Part shown: positions 7,791 through 13,995 of the stretch, one piece after another
How positions within the stretch are numbered: the first letter of the stretch is position 1
Layout: each line of letters begins with the position of its first letter
Program-made: the position numbers and the translations under genes
Source: an uncultured Bacilli bacterium
GTDB taxonomy: Bacteria > Bacillota_I > Bacilli_A > RF39 > UBA660
Direction: 5' to 3'
Assembly (NCBI GenBank): GCA_948687865.1
Contig: CAPQQE010000003.1
Location: forward strand, 14,340 to 29,897
DNA: 15,558 bases
Notes under the pieces: generated by a model
Databases searched by the model: none
What the model saw: only the letters and a program-made list of their open reading frames with translations
Told to the model about the DNA's origin: nothing

Positions 7791-8807
7791 ATGAAAATGA
7801 TACAATATAAACCTTGGGAACGAGAAGAAGTAAAATTATTAGTGAATCAATCTAATAAGAAATTACCCGTTTTAGATATTCAATTAGGTGGTGCTTGTAA
7901 TTTAAATTGTATTTATTGTGATACTCCAAAATATGGATTACCTTGTTCAGTAGATCTTTCAGCAATTGAAAAATTAATGAATGATGGGGATATAAGATGG
8001 GTATATGTTTGTGGTCTTGGAGAGCCAACAGCACCTGCAAATTTAAATCATTTAAAACAAATCTTGCAATGGTGTAAGGCGAAAAATATAGGATTATCAA
8101 TGTTTAGTAATATGTTAAATGTTGATAAAGAATTATTAGACTATATTAATGACGGAACATTACATGTTTTATTCAAATTAGATACTTTTGATAAAGAAAA
8201 AATGGCTTATTTATATGGTCAAGATAGAGGCGATATTATATTGAGAAACTATCAATCATTGAAAGAAGTTACACATGTTGAAAATGGGGTAACTAATCTA
8301 GGTGCATCAATAGTTCCAACAAGTGTAAATTATAATGAGTTACCATCTATAATAAATTATTGTATGGAAAATGGTATTTTTCCTTTGATTGGTCAATTAG
8401 AAGATGCTGGTAGTTGCTCAAAGATTTTTAAGGATTTAGAAGTAAAAGAAGAAGATTTAGTTAAGTTTAGAAATTATTTATCTCATACTTATGGTGTTGA
8501 TTATGAAATGCCACTTTGTCCTGCTACTATATCAGGTATTCATGTAACCAACACAAATAATATTATATTAGATAAAAGAACAGGATTATCTTGTCCTTGG
8601 TTTTGGCTAGATGAACCTCAACTAGAAATTATTGGCAATATTCAAAGTATGAATTATGATAAAATTGTTAATAAGATTTTAGAATATAGACAGGAAAAAA
8701 TGTCAGATGTAATTGAGATGCAAAAACATATTGAACTATACCCATTTGGTGGATGTGGTGGCAACGCAAAAAAATTGTTAAATGAATATATTAATCTACA
8801 TAGTTAA
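7791..8807 (+). CDS. Radical SAM enzyme of unassigned function
   Basis: Cytoplasmic iron-sulfur enzyme expected to cleave S-adenosylmethionine reductively and start radical chemistry. The 338-aa product has the CX3CX2C cluster motif at Cys36, Cys40 and Cys43 (GGACNLNCIYCD) and a GLGEP version of the SAM-binding GGEP motif at 75-79. The C-terminal part has Cys243 (PLCPATISG), Cys268 (GLSCPWFW) and Cys322 (FGGCGGN), which could hold an auxiliary cluster, though the spacing is not a clear SPASM pattern. Cys52 and Cys74 add to the count. The ribosome site is AGGTAGGA before ATG 7791. It sits between an unknown 117-aa protein and a Cys-rich GNAT in one operon. Peptide, cofactor or small-molecule modification are all possible. 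Confidence 0.92.
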   Translation: MKMIQYKPWEREEVKLLVNQSNKKLPVLDIQLGGACNLNCIYCDTPKYGLPCSVDLSAIEKLMNDGDIRWVYVCGLGEPTAPANLNHLKQILQWCKAKNIGLSMFSNMLNVDKELLDYINDGTLHVLFKLDTFDKEKMAYLYGQDRGDIILRNYQSLKEVTHVENGVTNLGASIVPTSVNYNELPSIINYCMENGIFPLIGQLEDAGSCSKIFKDLEVKEEDLVKFRNYLSHTYGVDYEMPLCPATISGIHVTNTNNIILDKRTGLSCPWFWLDEPQLEIIGNIQSMNYDKIVNKILEYRQEKMSDVIEMQKHIELYPFGGCGGNAKKLLNEYINLHS

Positions 8808-8824
8808 TTAGTAGGAGGAAAAAG

Positions 8825-9280
8825 TTGATAAATATAATAGAATATAAAAATCACAATAATTTAATTTCTTTTTATTTATCTCGTGGAATAGAGATATCTG
8901 AAGAATTTGAAAATCCACCAATCATTTCATATATTATTGAAGAAAAAGGTAATCTTATTGCAGCTGTAACATGTAGTGAAGTCAATGGTACTTTTATAAT
9001 TGAAGCAATTGCTGTCAGTAAGCAATATGAAAGACGACATATAGGCACAGAACTTTTAAACTTTACAATTAATAAACTGAAGTCAATGGGTGATAATAAT
9101 ATAATTTTAAATGCAAAAAATCCTATATTATTTGAAAAAAATGGATTTATGGTTATTAGTAAGGATGAAGTTCCTATTGACTCATATTCCTATTGTTTTG
9201 ATTGTCCTGATTATCAAGTTAGTTGTTTTCCAAAAATTATGAAATTTGTAAAAAAAATAAAAGATGATAAAGAGCATTAA
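8825..9280 (+). CDS. GNAT-family N-acetyltransferase with Cys-rich C-terminus
   Basis: Acetyl-CoA-dependent acyltransferase; acceptor unknown. The 151-aa protein has the GNAT core: ISYIIEEKGNLIAAVTCSEV (strands 2-3), IEAIAVSKQYERRHIGTELL (motif A, with an R/Q-x-x-G-x-G/A-like pyrophosphate loop in a divergent form, RRHIGT), and a C-terminal NPILFEKNGFMVI strand-loop. After the fold comes an unusual tail with Cys124, Cys127 and Cys134 (CX2CX6C, within YCFDCPDYQVSCFPKIMKF), possibly a metal site. Translation starts at TTG 8825, fixed by AGGAGG at 8813-8818. The 17-nt gap after the radical SAM stop codon makes an operon very likely, and a terminator overlaps its own 3' end. Confidence 0.88.
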   Translation: MINIIEYKNHNNLISFYLSRGIEISEEFENPPIISYIIEEKGNLIAAVTCSEVNGTFIIEAIAVSKQYERRHIGTELLNFTINKLKSMGDNNIILNAKNPILFEKNGFMVISKDEVPIDSYSYCFDCPDYQVSCFPKIMKFVKKIKDDKEH

Positions 9281-9307
9281 TATATTTCTTAATATCATCT
9301 TTTTATT
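9259..9307 (+). terminator. Rho-independent terminator of the radical SAM operon
   Basis: Eleven-bp perfect stem: AAAAGATGATA (9259-9269) pairs with TATCATCTTTT (9293-9303), followed by T9304 and an AT-rich tail. The 5' arm lies inside the last codons of the GNAT gene. Confidence 0.65.
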
Positions 9308-9343
9308 ATATAAAGACGTTTAAAATATTTTTATAGCATTATA

Positions 9344-9373
9344 CATATGAAAATCTTTGGTAAAATTCATATG
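9344..9373. repeat. 8-bp inverted repeat in the gap between GNAT and DUF84 genes
   Basis: CATATGAA (9344-9351) and TTCATATG (9366-9373) are perfect inverted copies 14 nt apart. No T run follows on either strand, so it is not a standard terminator. The rest of this 165-nt gap shows nothing else. Confidence 0.35.
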
Positions 9374-9445
9374 ACTATTTATAAAGAGGTTAAGTATAAT
9401 CAAAATTAAACTTTTAAATTGTTCTAAGAAGATTTTAGTAGGGTA

Positions 9446-9979
9446 TTATTTATCATTCCAAATCTCGTTTGTATGCTGAGTAAGTGCCATTATAAATGCT
9501 TCTTTAGTTAAATCTATTCTATTTATTACCTCATTAGTAACAAAATTAATACCACCTTTACCACTTCTTAAATCATTTTGCTCAAATATTTTATCCATAA
9601 CTTGTCCTAAGCCTGTTGATATTATTTCATTAACATATTTATCAGGTACAGGAAAGGCTGCACTTGTTCCCCAACTTTCATAGCCATTTTTGTCTTTAAT
9701 AACAGCAATATTAATAATAACCCATTTACCTAATAAATTAGTTATTCCGGATTCTATCCCTAAAAAATATTCAGCATCTATTTTGTTTTCTAAAGCGTAT
9801 TTCATTAAATTATCAACGCGATTTCTAGCACCTTCATATATTTCATTATTTATTGGTTGCTCACTAACATCTGATGAAACTCCAATACCTTGAATGTCAA
9901 AATCATCAAAATAATTTTTAAGTGCTTCTTTGGCTCCTTCTATTTTTCCTGGATTTTTTGTGCCTATTAAAATTTTCAT
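9446..9979 (-). CDS. yjjX: Inosine/xanthosine triphosphatase (DUF84, YjjX-like)
   Basis: House-cleaning NTPase that hydrolyses non-canonical ITP and XTP so that deaminated purines are not built into nucleic acids. The 177-aa product starts with ILIGTKNPGKIEGAKEAL, the family's N-terminal nucleotide-binding signature. It continues with VSSDVSEQPINNEIYEGARNR (residues ~34-54), FLGIESGI (72-79), the AAFPVPDKYV segment and the C-terminal GGINFVTNEVINR. All regions expected of DUF84 are present and length is normal. Its ATG overlaps the stop of the upstream gene by one base (TAATG), indicating translational coupling. That upstream gene looks like a DNA glycosylase, which suits a shared role against damaged purines. 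Confidence 0.87.
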   Translation of the reverse strand: MKILIGTKNPGKIEGAKEALKNYFDDFDIQGIGVSSDVSEQPINNEIYEGARNRVDNLMKYALENKIDAEYFLGIESGITNLLGKWVIINIAVIKDKNGYESWGTSAAFPVPDKYVNEIISTGLGQVMDKIFEQNDLRSGKGGINFVTNEVINRIDLTKEAFIMALTQHTNEIWNDK

Positions 9980-10725
9980 TACCTTACCTCCTTAAAACCA
10001 TTTCTACTCCATAACCAAAGTGGTGTATGAATATCAATTGGTTTATATTTTGTATTTTTGAATAAATCTTGCCATTTATCTATAACAATTTGTTGAACAT
10101 TATTTGAATTAAATTCATCATCAGTTATTAATCCTAATTTATGTGTTGCCTTTACTACATGTGTGTCTGGAGCAACAGTTAAGTTTTCAATATTCGTATA
10201 TTTTCTATCAGTATATTCCCAAATTACATACAACCAATAATTACATATCTTAGTTCCTGATAAATATGGAAATTTCTTTTTATTTTCTTTTTGAATATAA
10301 TTTCTAATTTTATCTACATCATTATTTAAAGTATCAAATAGTTTTCTAATGTCTCCATCAAATAGTTCTACAAGTGTATTACAAAGAGATAACCATATCT
10401 CAGTTTGTTTTTGCTTTTGAAGTGCAACTTTATACTTAGTTAAAGCATATTGAACTTCTTCAAAAGTTTTTTCTAAACACATTTTAGGATTAAATACAAA
10501 TTTAGTTTCTTTATCGTTATATGTTTTTAAAGCACTTTCCCAAAGAGTATAAGAATTTCTTTGATAATTTAATGCCATTGGTAAAGTAAAATATAAATAA
10601 TTTTCTAAAGAAGATTTTTCAAAATTAGGATTTGCATCTTCTGGCATTACTTCACCACCAAGTTCTCCATTATTATACATAGTTATTAGTTTATCAACTT
10701 TATCTAGTATATCTTTATCATTCAT
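9979..10725 (-). CDS. Putative divergent HhH-GPD superfamily DNA glycosylase
   Basis: 248-aa soluble protein. Residues about 152-195 resemble the helix-hairpin-helix/Gly-Pro-Asp core of base-excision glycosylases: FPYLSGTKICNYWLYVI places a Lys (K159) where OGG1-type enzymes carry their Schiff-base Lys (GTKVADC). VAPDTHVVKATHKLGLI supplies the conserved Asp (D187). The Lys-Asp spacing (28) is longer than in OGG1 (19), so the assignment is tentative. The N-terminal 140 residues are helical and unassigned; the C-terminus is HTPLWLWSRNGF. ATG 10725 has GGAGG only 4 nt away. Its TAA overlaps the ATG of the ITP/XTP phosphatase gene, which supports a DNA-purine repair role by context. It could instead be a structural relative without glycosylase activity. 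Confidence 0.55.
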   Translation of the reverse strand: MNDKDILDKVDKLITMYNNGELGGEVMPEDANPNFEKSSLENYLYFTLPMALNYQRNSYTLWESALKTYNDKETKFVFNPKMCLEKTFEEVQYALTKYKVALQKQKQTEIWLSLCNTLVELFDGDIRKLFDTLNNDVDKIRNYIQKENKKKFPYLSGTKICNYWLYVIWEYTDRKYTNIENLTVAPDTHVVKATHKLGLITDDEFNSNNVQQIVIDKWQDLFKNTKYKPIDIHTPLWLWSRNGFKEVR

Positions 10726-10734
10726 ACAGCCTCC

Positions 10735-11034
10735 AATTTAGATACTTCTAAATAAAATTATACTATAAATGAATATATATTACTATGCTTTTTAAAACAT
10801 ATTTATATTTTATATTGATGTAGTTATTAGTGCAATATCTTTGCTATAAATTTTATTAGGAAATTTACTAGGAAAGCGACAGGAATCTTATTACAATATT
10901 TTGATAGTGTTGGTATTGTATAATTGTAAATCTTTTTATATAATTACTATATGAATTTAATGACTATGATATATGTTACTAAATTAATTTTTGTAACATA
11001 ATGTTGCAGATATAAGGTTAGGGAGATTAGAATT
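10735..11034. other. Intergenic region between divergent glycosylase and SWIM-protein genes
   Basis: About 300 nt between divergent genes. A minus-strand TATAAT (10757-10762) is a candidate -10 for the glycosylase-ITPase unit. An 8-bp inverted repeat (10972-11000) lies ahead of the SWIM gene. A locally GC-richer patch (GGAAAGCGACAGGAATC, about 10872-10888) has no assignable function. No ORF of note is visible on either strand. Confidence 0.5.
10972..11000. promoter_or_regulatory. Inverted repeat, candidate operator upstream of SWIM-protein gene
   Basis: TATGTTAC (10972-10979) and GTAACATA (10993-11000) are perfect 8-bp inverted copies with a 13-nt spacer, ending 34 nt before ATG 11035. No T run follows, so a protein-binding site is more likely than a terminator. 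Confidence 0.4.
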
Positions 11035-11490
11035 ATGAAAATTATAAATATAGCAAGTGGAAATTCTGTATGGAGAGGATTAGATTATTATAAAGATAAA
11101 AAGATTACTTCTTATAAAAAAAATGATGAATTTACGTATGTTGGAACGGCAAAAGGAAGTAATAATGATAATTATAATGTATTTTTAGATATAAATCATC
11201 CTAGAAAATCTAAATGTGATTGTCCTCATGCAAAGGATAGAAGAATAATTTGTAAACATATAGTTGCACTTTATTTTACTATCTTTCCTAGTGAAGTAGA
11301 TGAGTTTTTAAAAGAAGTTGAAACAGCACAAAAAGCATATGAGGAATATGAAAGTAATCTATATGATAAGGTTATGAAATATATTAAAACTATGTCTAAA
11401 TCTGAATTACAAGAGGCAATAATTGAAATATTAAATATTGCCCCAGAATGGGTTTATGATAGATTTGTTAGAGATCATGTTGGATTTTGA
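11035..11490 (+). CDS. Small SWIM zinc-finger protein
   Basis: SWIM domains are CxCx(n)CxH zinc-binding modules thought to bind DNA or protein partners. This 151-aa protein has the full ligand set Cys61, Cys63, Cys73, His75 (CDCPHAKDRRIICKH) after a short beta-rich lead-in (YNVFLDINHPRKSK). An acidic helical tail follows (residues 88-115), then a conserved-looking end (SELQEAIIEILNIAPEWVYDRF). Larger SWIM proteins fuse the module to helicase or transposase domains; here it stands alone. ATG 11035 follows AGGGAG (11020-11025). It ends in TGA, the only TGA stop among the intact genes here, and is followed at once by a terminator, so it is a single-gene unit. The partner is unknown. Confidence 0.85.
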   Translation: MKIINIASGNSVWRGLDYYKDKKITSYKKNDEFTYVGTAKGSNNDNYNVFLDINHPRKSKCDCPHAKDRRIICKHIVALYFTIFPSEVDEFLKEVETAQKAYEEYESNLYDKVMKYIKTMSKSELQEAIIEILNIAPEWVYDRFVRDHVGF

Positions 11491-11491
11491 G

Positions 11492-11517
11492 TTTGCAAGG
11501 AGTTCTTGCAAATTTTT
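11492..11517 (+). terminator. Rho-independent terminator after SWIM-protein gene
   Basis: TTTGCAAG (11492-11499), loop GAGTT, CTTGCAAA (11505-11512), then TTTTT (11513-11517): an 8-bp perfect stem starting one base after the TGA stop. Confidence 0.85.
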
Positions 11518-11591
11518 ACTATATTGTATAAAAATGAAAAATAATTTTTCTGTGCAGTTTAAATTTAAATTTCTTTTGATAAGAGTATATT

Positions 11592-11641
11592 AATTTTTAA
11601 GATTATATAGTATAATTTAGACATAAGAAGTCTTAAAAATT
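11592..11641. promoter_or_regulatory. Promoter -10 flanked by an 11-bp inverted repeat, upstream of yhcG-like gene
   Basis: AATTTTTAAGA (11592-11602) and TCTTAAAAATT (11631-11641) are perfect inverted copies. Between them lies TATAAT (11611-11616); no good -35 is seen. The second arm ends 22 nt before the start codon. This fits an operator bracketing the transcription start, or a hairpin in the 5' leader. Confidence 0.5.
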
Positions 11642-11663
11642 GATTAAATATTGGAGGAAACTG

Positions 11664-12689
11664 ATGAGTAATGAATTAGTAAACAATGATAATGAAATAA
11701 ATAACATTTTTGATGATATAAAAGAATTAGTTATAAATAGTAGAAATAAGGTATATCAAACAGTAAATACCGAGATGCTTAATTTATATTGGAATATAGG
11801 TAAAGCAATTATGGAAATACAACAAGGGGATGAAAGAGCAAGTTATGGTGATGCCGTTCTTGAAAAATTATCTCAAAAATTAACTGATGAATTTGGTAAA
11901 GGATTTTCTTCAAGAAATCTAAGAACTATGAGGAAATTTTATTTAATGTACCCAATTTGGAAGACAGTGTCTGCCAAATTAAGTTGGTCGCATTATTTGG
12001 AATTAATTAAAATTGAAGAAGAATCAAAAAGGAATTTTTATTTAAAAGAATGTATAAATTCTAATTGGAGTGTTAGGGAACTTCAAAGGCAAAGAGACTC
12101 CTTACTATATGAAAGATTAACTTTATCTGCGGATAATGAAAAAGTATTAGAATTATCTGAAAAAGGACAAATATTAAAAACGAGTAAGGATTTAGTAAAG
12201 GATCCATTTGTATTAGAGTTTTTAGATATAAAAGAAAATACAAGTTATTTAGAAAGTGATTTAGAAAAGAATATTATAGAGCATTTAAAAGAATTTTTAT
12301 TGGAACTTGGTAAAGGTTTTAGTTATGTTGGAAATCAAGTAAGATTAACTCTAGAAGAAGACCATTTTTATCCAGACTTAGTTTTTTATAATAGACTTTT
12401 AAGATGCTTTGTTATAATTGATTTAAAAATAGGAAAAGTAACACATGGGGATATTGGCCAAATGCAAATGTATGTTAATTATTACGATAGAGAAATTAAA
12501 CAAAAAGATGAAAATAAAACTGTTGGAATACTACTCTCAACAAACAAAAATGAAACTGTTGTAAAATATACTTTACCAGAAGATAATAAAACAATATTTT
12601 CATCAGAATATAAATTACATATGCCAACAGAACAAGAATTAATAAGTGCTGTTGAAGAAGAAAAGAAGAATTTTGAGTTAATTGAATAA
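11664..12689 (+). CDS. YhcG/DUF1016-family PD-(D/E)XK nuclease-like protein
   Basis: Predicted DNA-cleaving or DNA-binding protein of the YhcG family. The 341-aa product has the helical DUF1016 N-terminal domain (LYWNIGKAIMEIQQGDERAS, GFSSRNLRTMRKFYLMYP, LSWSHYLELIKI). A C-terminal PD-(D/E)XK nuclease domain follows: FLLELGKGFSYVGNQVRLT, then Asp238 (FYPDLVFYNR), Asp253 and Lys255 (IIDLKIGK) and GQMQMYVNYYD. The catalytic Asp...DxK set is intact. Start ATG 11664 is fixed by GGAGG at 11653-11657; an in-frame TTG 8 codons upstream overlaps the inverted repeat. Length is normal. Relatives often sit in restriction-modification loci, but none is seen here, so this copy is an orphan. Confidence 0.92.
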   Translation: MSNELVNNDNEINNIFDDIKELVINSRNKVYQTVNTEMLNLYWNIGKAIMEIQQGDERASYGDAVLEKLSQKLTDEFGKGFSSRNLRTMRKFYLMYPIWKTVSAKLSWSHYLELIKIEEESKRNFYLKECINSNWSVRELQRQRDSLLYERLTLSADNEKVLELSEKGQILKTSKDLVKDPFVLEFLDIKENTSYLESDLEKNIIEHLKEFLLELGKGFSYVGNQVRLTLEEDHFYPDLVFYNRLLRCFVIIDLKIGKVTHGDIGQMQMYVNYYDREIKQKDENKTVGILLSTNKNETVVKYTLPEDNKTIFSSEYKLHMPTEQELISAVEEEKKNFELIE

Positions 12690-12691
12690 AT

Positions 12692-12719
12692 TTAATTATG
12701 GAAGATATTCCATAATTAA
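12692..12719. repeat. Perfect 12-bp hairpin between yhcG-like and CYTH genes
   Basis: TTAATTATGGAA (12692-12703), loop GATA, TTCCATAATTAA (12708-12719), beginning two bases after the TAA stop. No T run follows, so it may be a weak terminator, an mRNA 3'-protecting hairpin or an operator for the next gene; a TATAAT lies at 12742-12747. Confidence 0.5.
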
Positions 12720-12773
12720 GAGTTAATAAAAATCAATTATATATAATTAACAATTATAAAAAGGAGAAAATAT

Positions 12774-13367
12774 ATGAAAGAAATGGAAATATCAATTGCT
12801 TTTGATAACACAAAAGAGGAAGTATTAAAAATTTTATCTCAATTTGATTTTATTGGAGAAAAAGAAATATATGATACATATTATGTAGATCCTCTTAGAG
12901 ATAATTTAAAACCAGAAGATGATTTACGTTTAAATGAAACTTTTCGAATTCGCAGAAATAAAGATGCATGTTTCATAACTTATAAAAAACAGCATTTTGA
13001 AGGTAAATTATGGACTTACTCTGATGAATATGAAACAGAAGTAAAAGATTATAAAGTTATGGAAAAAATTATTTCAATGTTAGGTTTAGAACCGCTTATC
13101 ACAGTTCACAATAAAAGAACAATTTATCACTACAAGGATTATGAAATTATATTGGAAGAAGTAGAAAATATAGGATGTCTTATAGAAATAGAAAGATTAA
13201 GTACAGATGAAAGTGAAGCAATAAAAGTAAAGGAAGAACTTCGTGATTTCATTCGCAGTCTTAATCTTAAAAATGTTAGAGAATTAAATATTGGAAAAAA
13301 TCAGTATTTATTAGCAAAAAAATTAGGATATAATATTACGGTTTTTAATGATACTATATATGATTAA
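12774..13367 (+). CDS. CYTH-domain protein (class IV adenylate cyclase/thiamine-triphosphatase fold)
   Basis: CYTH proteins form a beta-tunnel that binds triphosphates. Members include class IV adenylate cyclases, thiamine triphosphatase and tripolyphosphatases. The 197-aa product has the expected order: N-terminal strand MEISIAF, basic strand FRIRRNKDACFITYKK, acidic YSDEYETEV, KRTIYHY, and ILEEVENIGCLIEIE, the DxVxxLGxFxEIE-like signature. The hallmark ExExK near the N-terminus reads E3-M-E5-I-S7, so the Lys is replaced by Ser while both Glu remain. Loss of that Lys may change substrate or activity. ATG 12774 follows AAGGAG (12761-12766). The enzyme activity cannot be named from sequence alone. 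Confidence 0.85.
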   Translation: MKEMEISIAFDNTKEEVLKILSQFDFIGEKEIYDTYYVDPLRDNLKPEDDLRLNETFRIRRNKDACFITYKKQHFEGKLWTYSDEYETEVKDYKVMEKIISMLGLEPLITVHNKRTIYHYKDYEIILEEVENIGCLIEIERLSTDESEAIKVKEELRDFIRSLNLKNVRELNIGKNQYLLAKKLGYNITVFNDTIYD

Positions 13368-13377
13368 GTCTATTATA

Positions 13378-13414
13378 TTTAGAAATACAGATACTAAAAA
13401 AGTTAATTTCTAAA
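13378..13414. repeat. 9-bp inverted repeat downstream of the CYTH gene
   Basis: TTTAGAAAT (13378-13386) and ATTTCTAAA (13406-13414) are perfect inverted copies, 19 nt apart. No T run follows. It is either a weak terminator for the CYTH gene or a leader element of the next gene. Confidence 0.3.
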
Positions 13415-13455
13415 ATAGGTAATAAGAAGGATATTTAATAGAAAGGAGAATTGTT

Positions 13456-13773
13456 ATGAATAAAAAAATTAGTAGAGAAGTTATATCTTCAATTAGAACT
13501 ACTGGAGAATTTTCTCATTTATTCAATAGTGATACAAAAGAAATGAATAGTCGAATAGAAAAAAATAAGAAATTATGAACACCAACAATCTGTTAGTAAA
13601 AGTAAATATAATGATACTCGAATTTATACTACAGCATCTGAAGCACCTTATAAATTGACATTAGATAATAATAAATCTGGGATTCCTAGTAATCAAAAAA
13701 ATAAAATTATTTAGCTGACGATATAATTGAATTTATGAATAAAAAATATATGAATGAACCACTTCGCCTTTAG
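13456..13773 (+). pseudogene. Small hypothetical gene broken by two frameshifts
   Basis: A good ribosome site (AAAGGAG) precedes ATG 13456. The first frame gives 40 codons (MNKKISREVISSIRTTGEFS...) to TGA 13576. Removing one base from the seven-A run at 13559-13565 joins it to a second coding-like frame (NYEHQQSVSKSKYNDTRIYT...) that stops at TAG 13712. A further one-base restoration near the A4 run before 13711 joins LADDIIEFMNKKYMNEPLRL, ending at TAG 13771-13773. The joined product would be about 105 residues, polar and Ser/Asn/Lys-rich, without a recognised domain. Both breaks fall by A runs, so decay and assembly error both remain possible. It borders the hairpin block at 13796. Confidence 0.5.
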
Positions 13774-13795
13774 GCTGTATACGGGGATTTAAAAT

Positions 13796-13820
13796 AAAAA
13801 AAGTACACCTTTCGGCGTAC
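13796..13820 (-). terminator. Strong minus-strand Rho-independent terminator with GAAA tetraloop
   Basis: Read on the minus strand: GTACGCC, loop GAAA, GGTGTAC (one G-U pair), then seven T (13802-13796). The plus strand has an A.C mismatch in place of the G-U pair and only a broken T tract, so it points to minus. It lies 176 nt after the stop of the S51-like gene. Confidence 0.85.
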
Positions 13821-13875
13821 ATTGATTTTACATGGAGCGAGTGTCGTAGTTATCTACAACTCTTTTCCAATAAAC
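13821..13875 (-). ncRNA. Candidate structured RNA segment upstream of the minus-strand terminator
   Basis: On the minus strand GTTGTAG (13860-13854), loop ATAA, CTACGAC (13849-13843) forms a 7-bp stem with one G-U pair. The plus strand is mismatched at the same point. It is followed by a CACTCGCTCC-type linker and then the terminator hairpin. The block is more GC-rich than its surroundings and has no ORF. It may be the 3' end of a small RNA, the 3' UTR of the minus-strand genes, or a mobile-element end. No known RNA family was recognised. Confidence 0.3.
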
Positions 13876-13995
13876 GAAATACATATAATCTTCCGTTGCT
13901 AATAATAATATATCATGTTTTTAGTATTTATGAAATAGATTTCCTTAAATTTTATTGTTTTCCAATATATCTATATTTCATATTTTTAAAACACA

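Noticed and set aside
7852..8100. Minus-strand ORF inside the radical SAM gene
   Set aside because: Antisense shadow of a gene with clear family motifs.
13796..13862. CRISPR tracrRNA, group II intron domain V, tmRNA or T-box reading of the hairpin block
   Set aside because: No CRISPR repeats or cas genes, no intron-encoded protein or matching domain V, no tmRNA 3' end and no T-box sequence were found.
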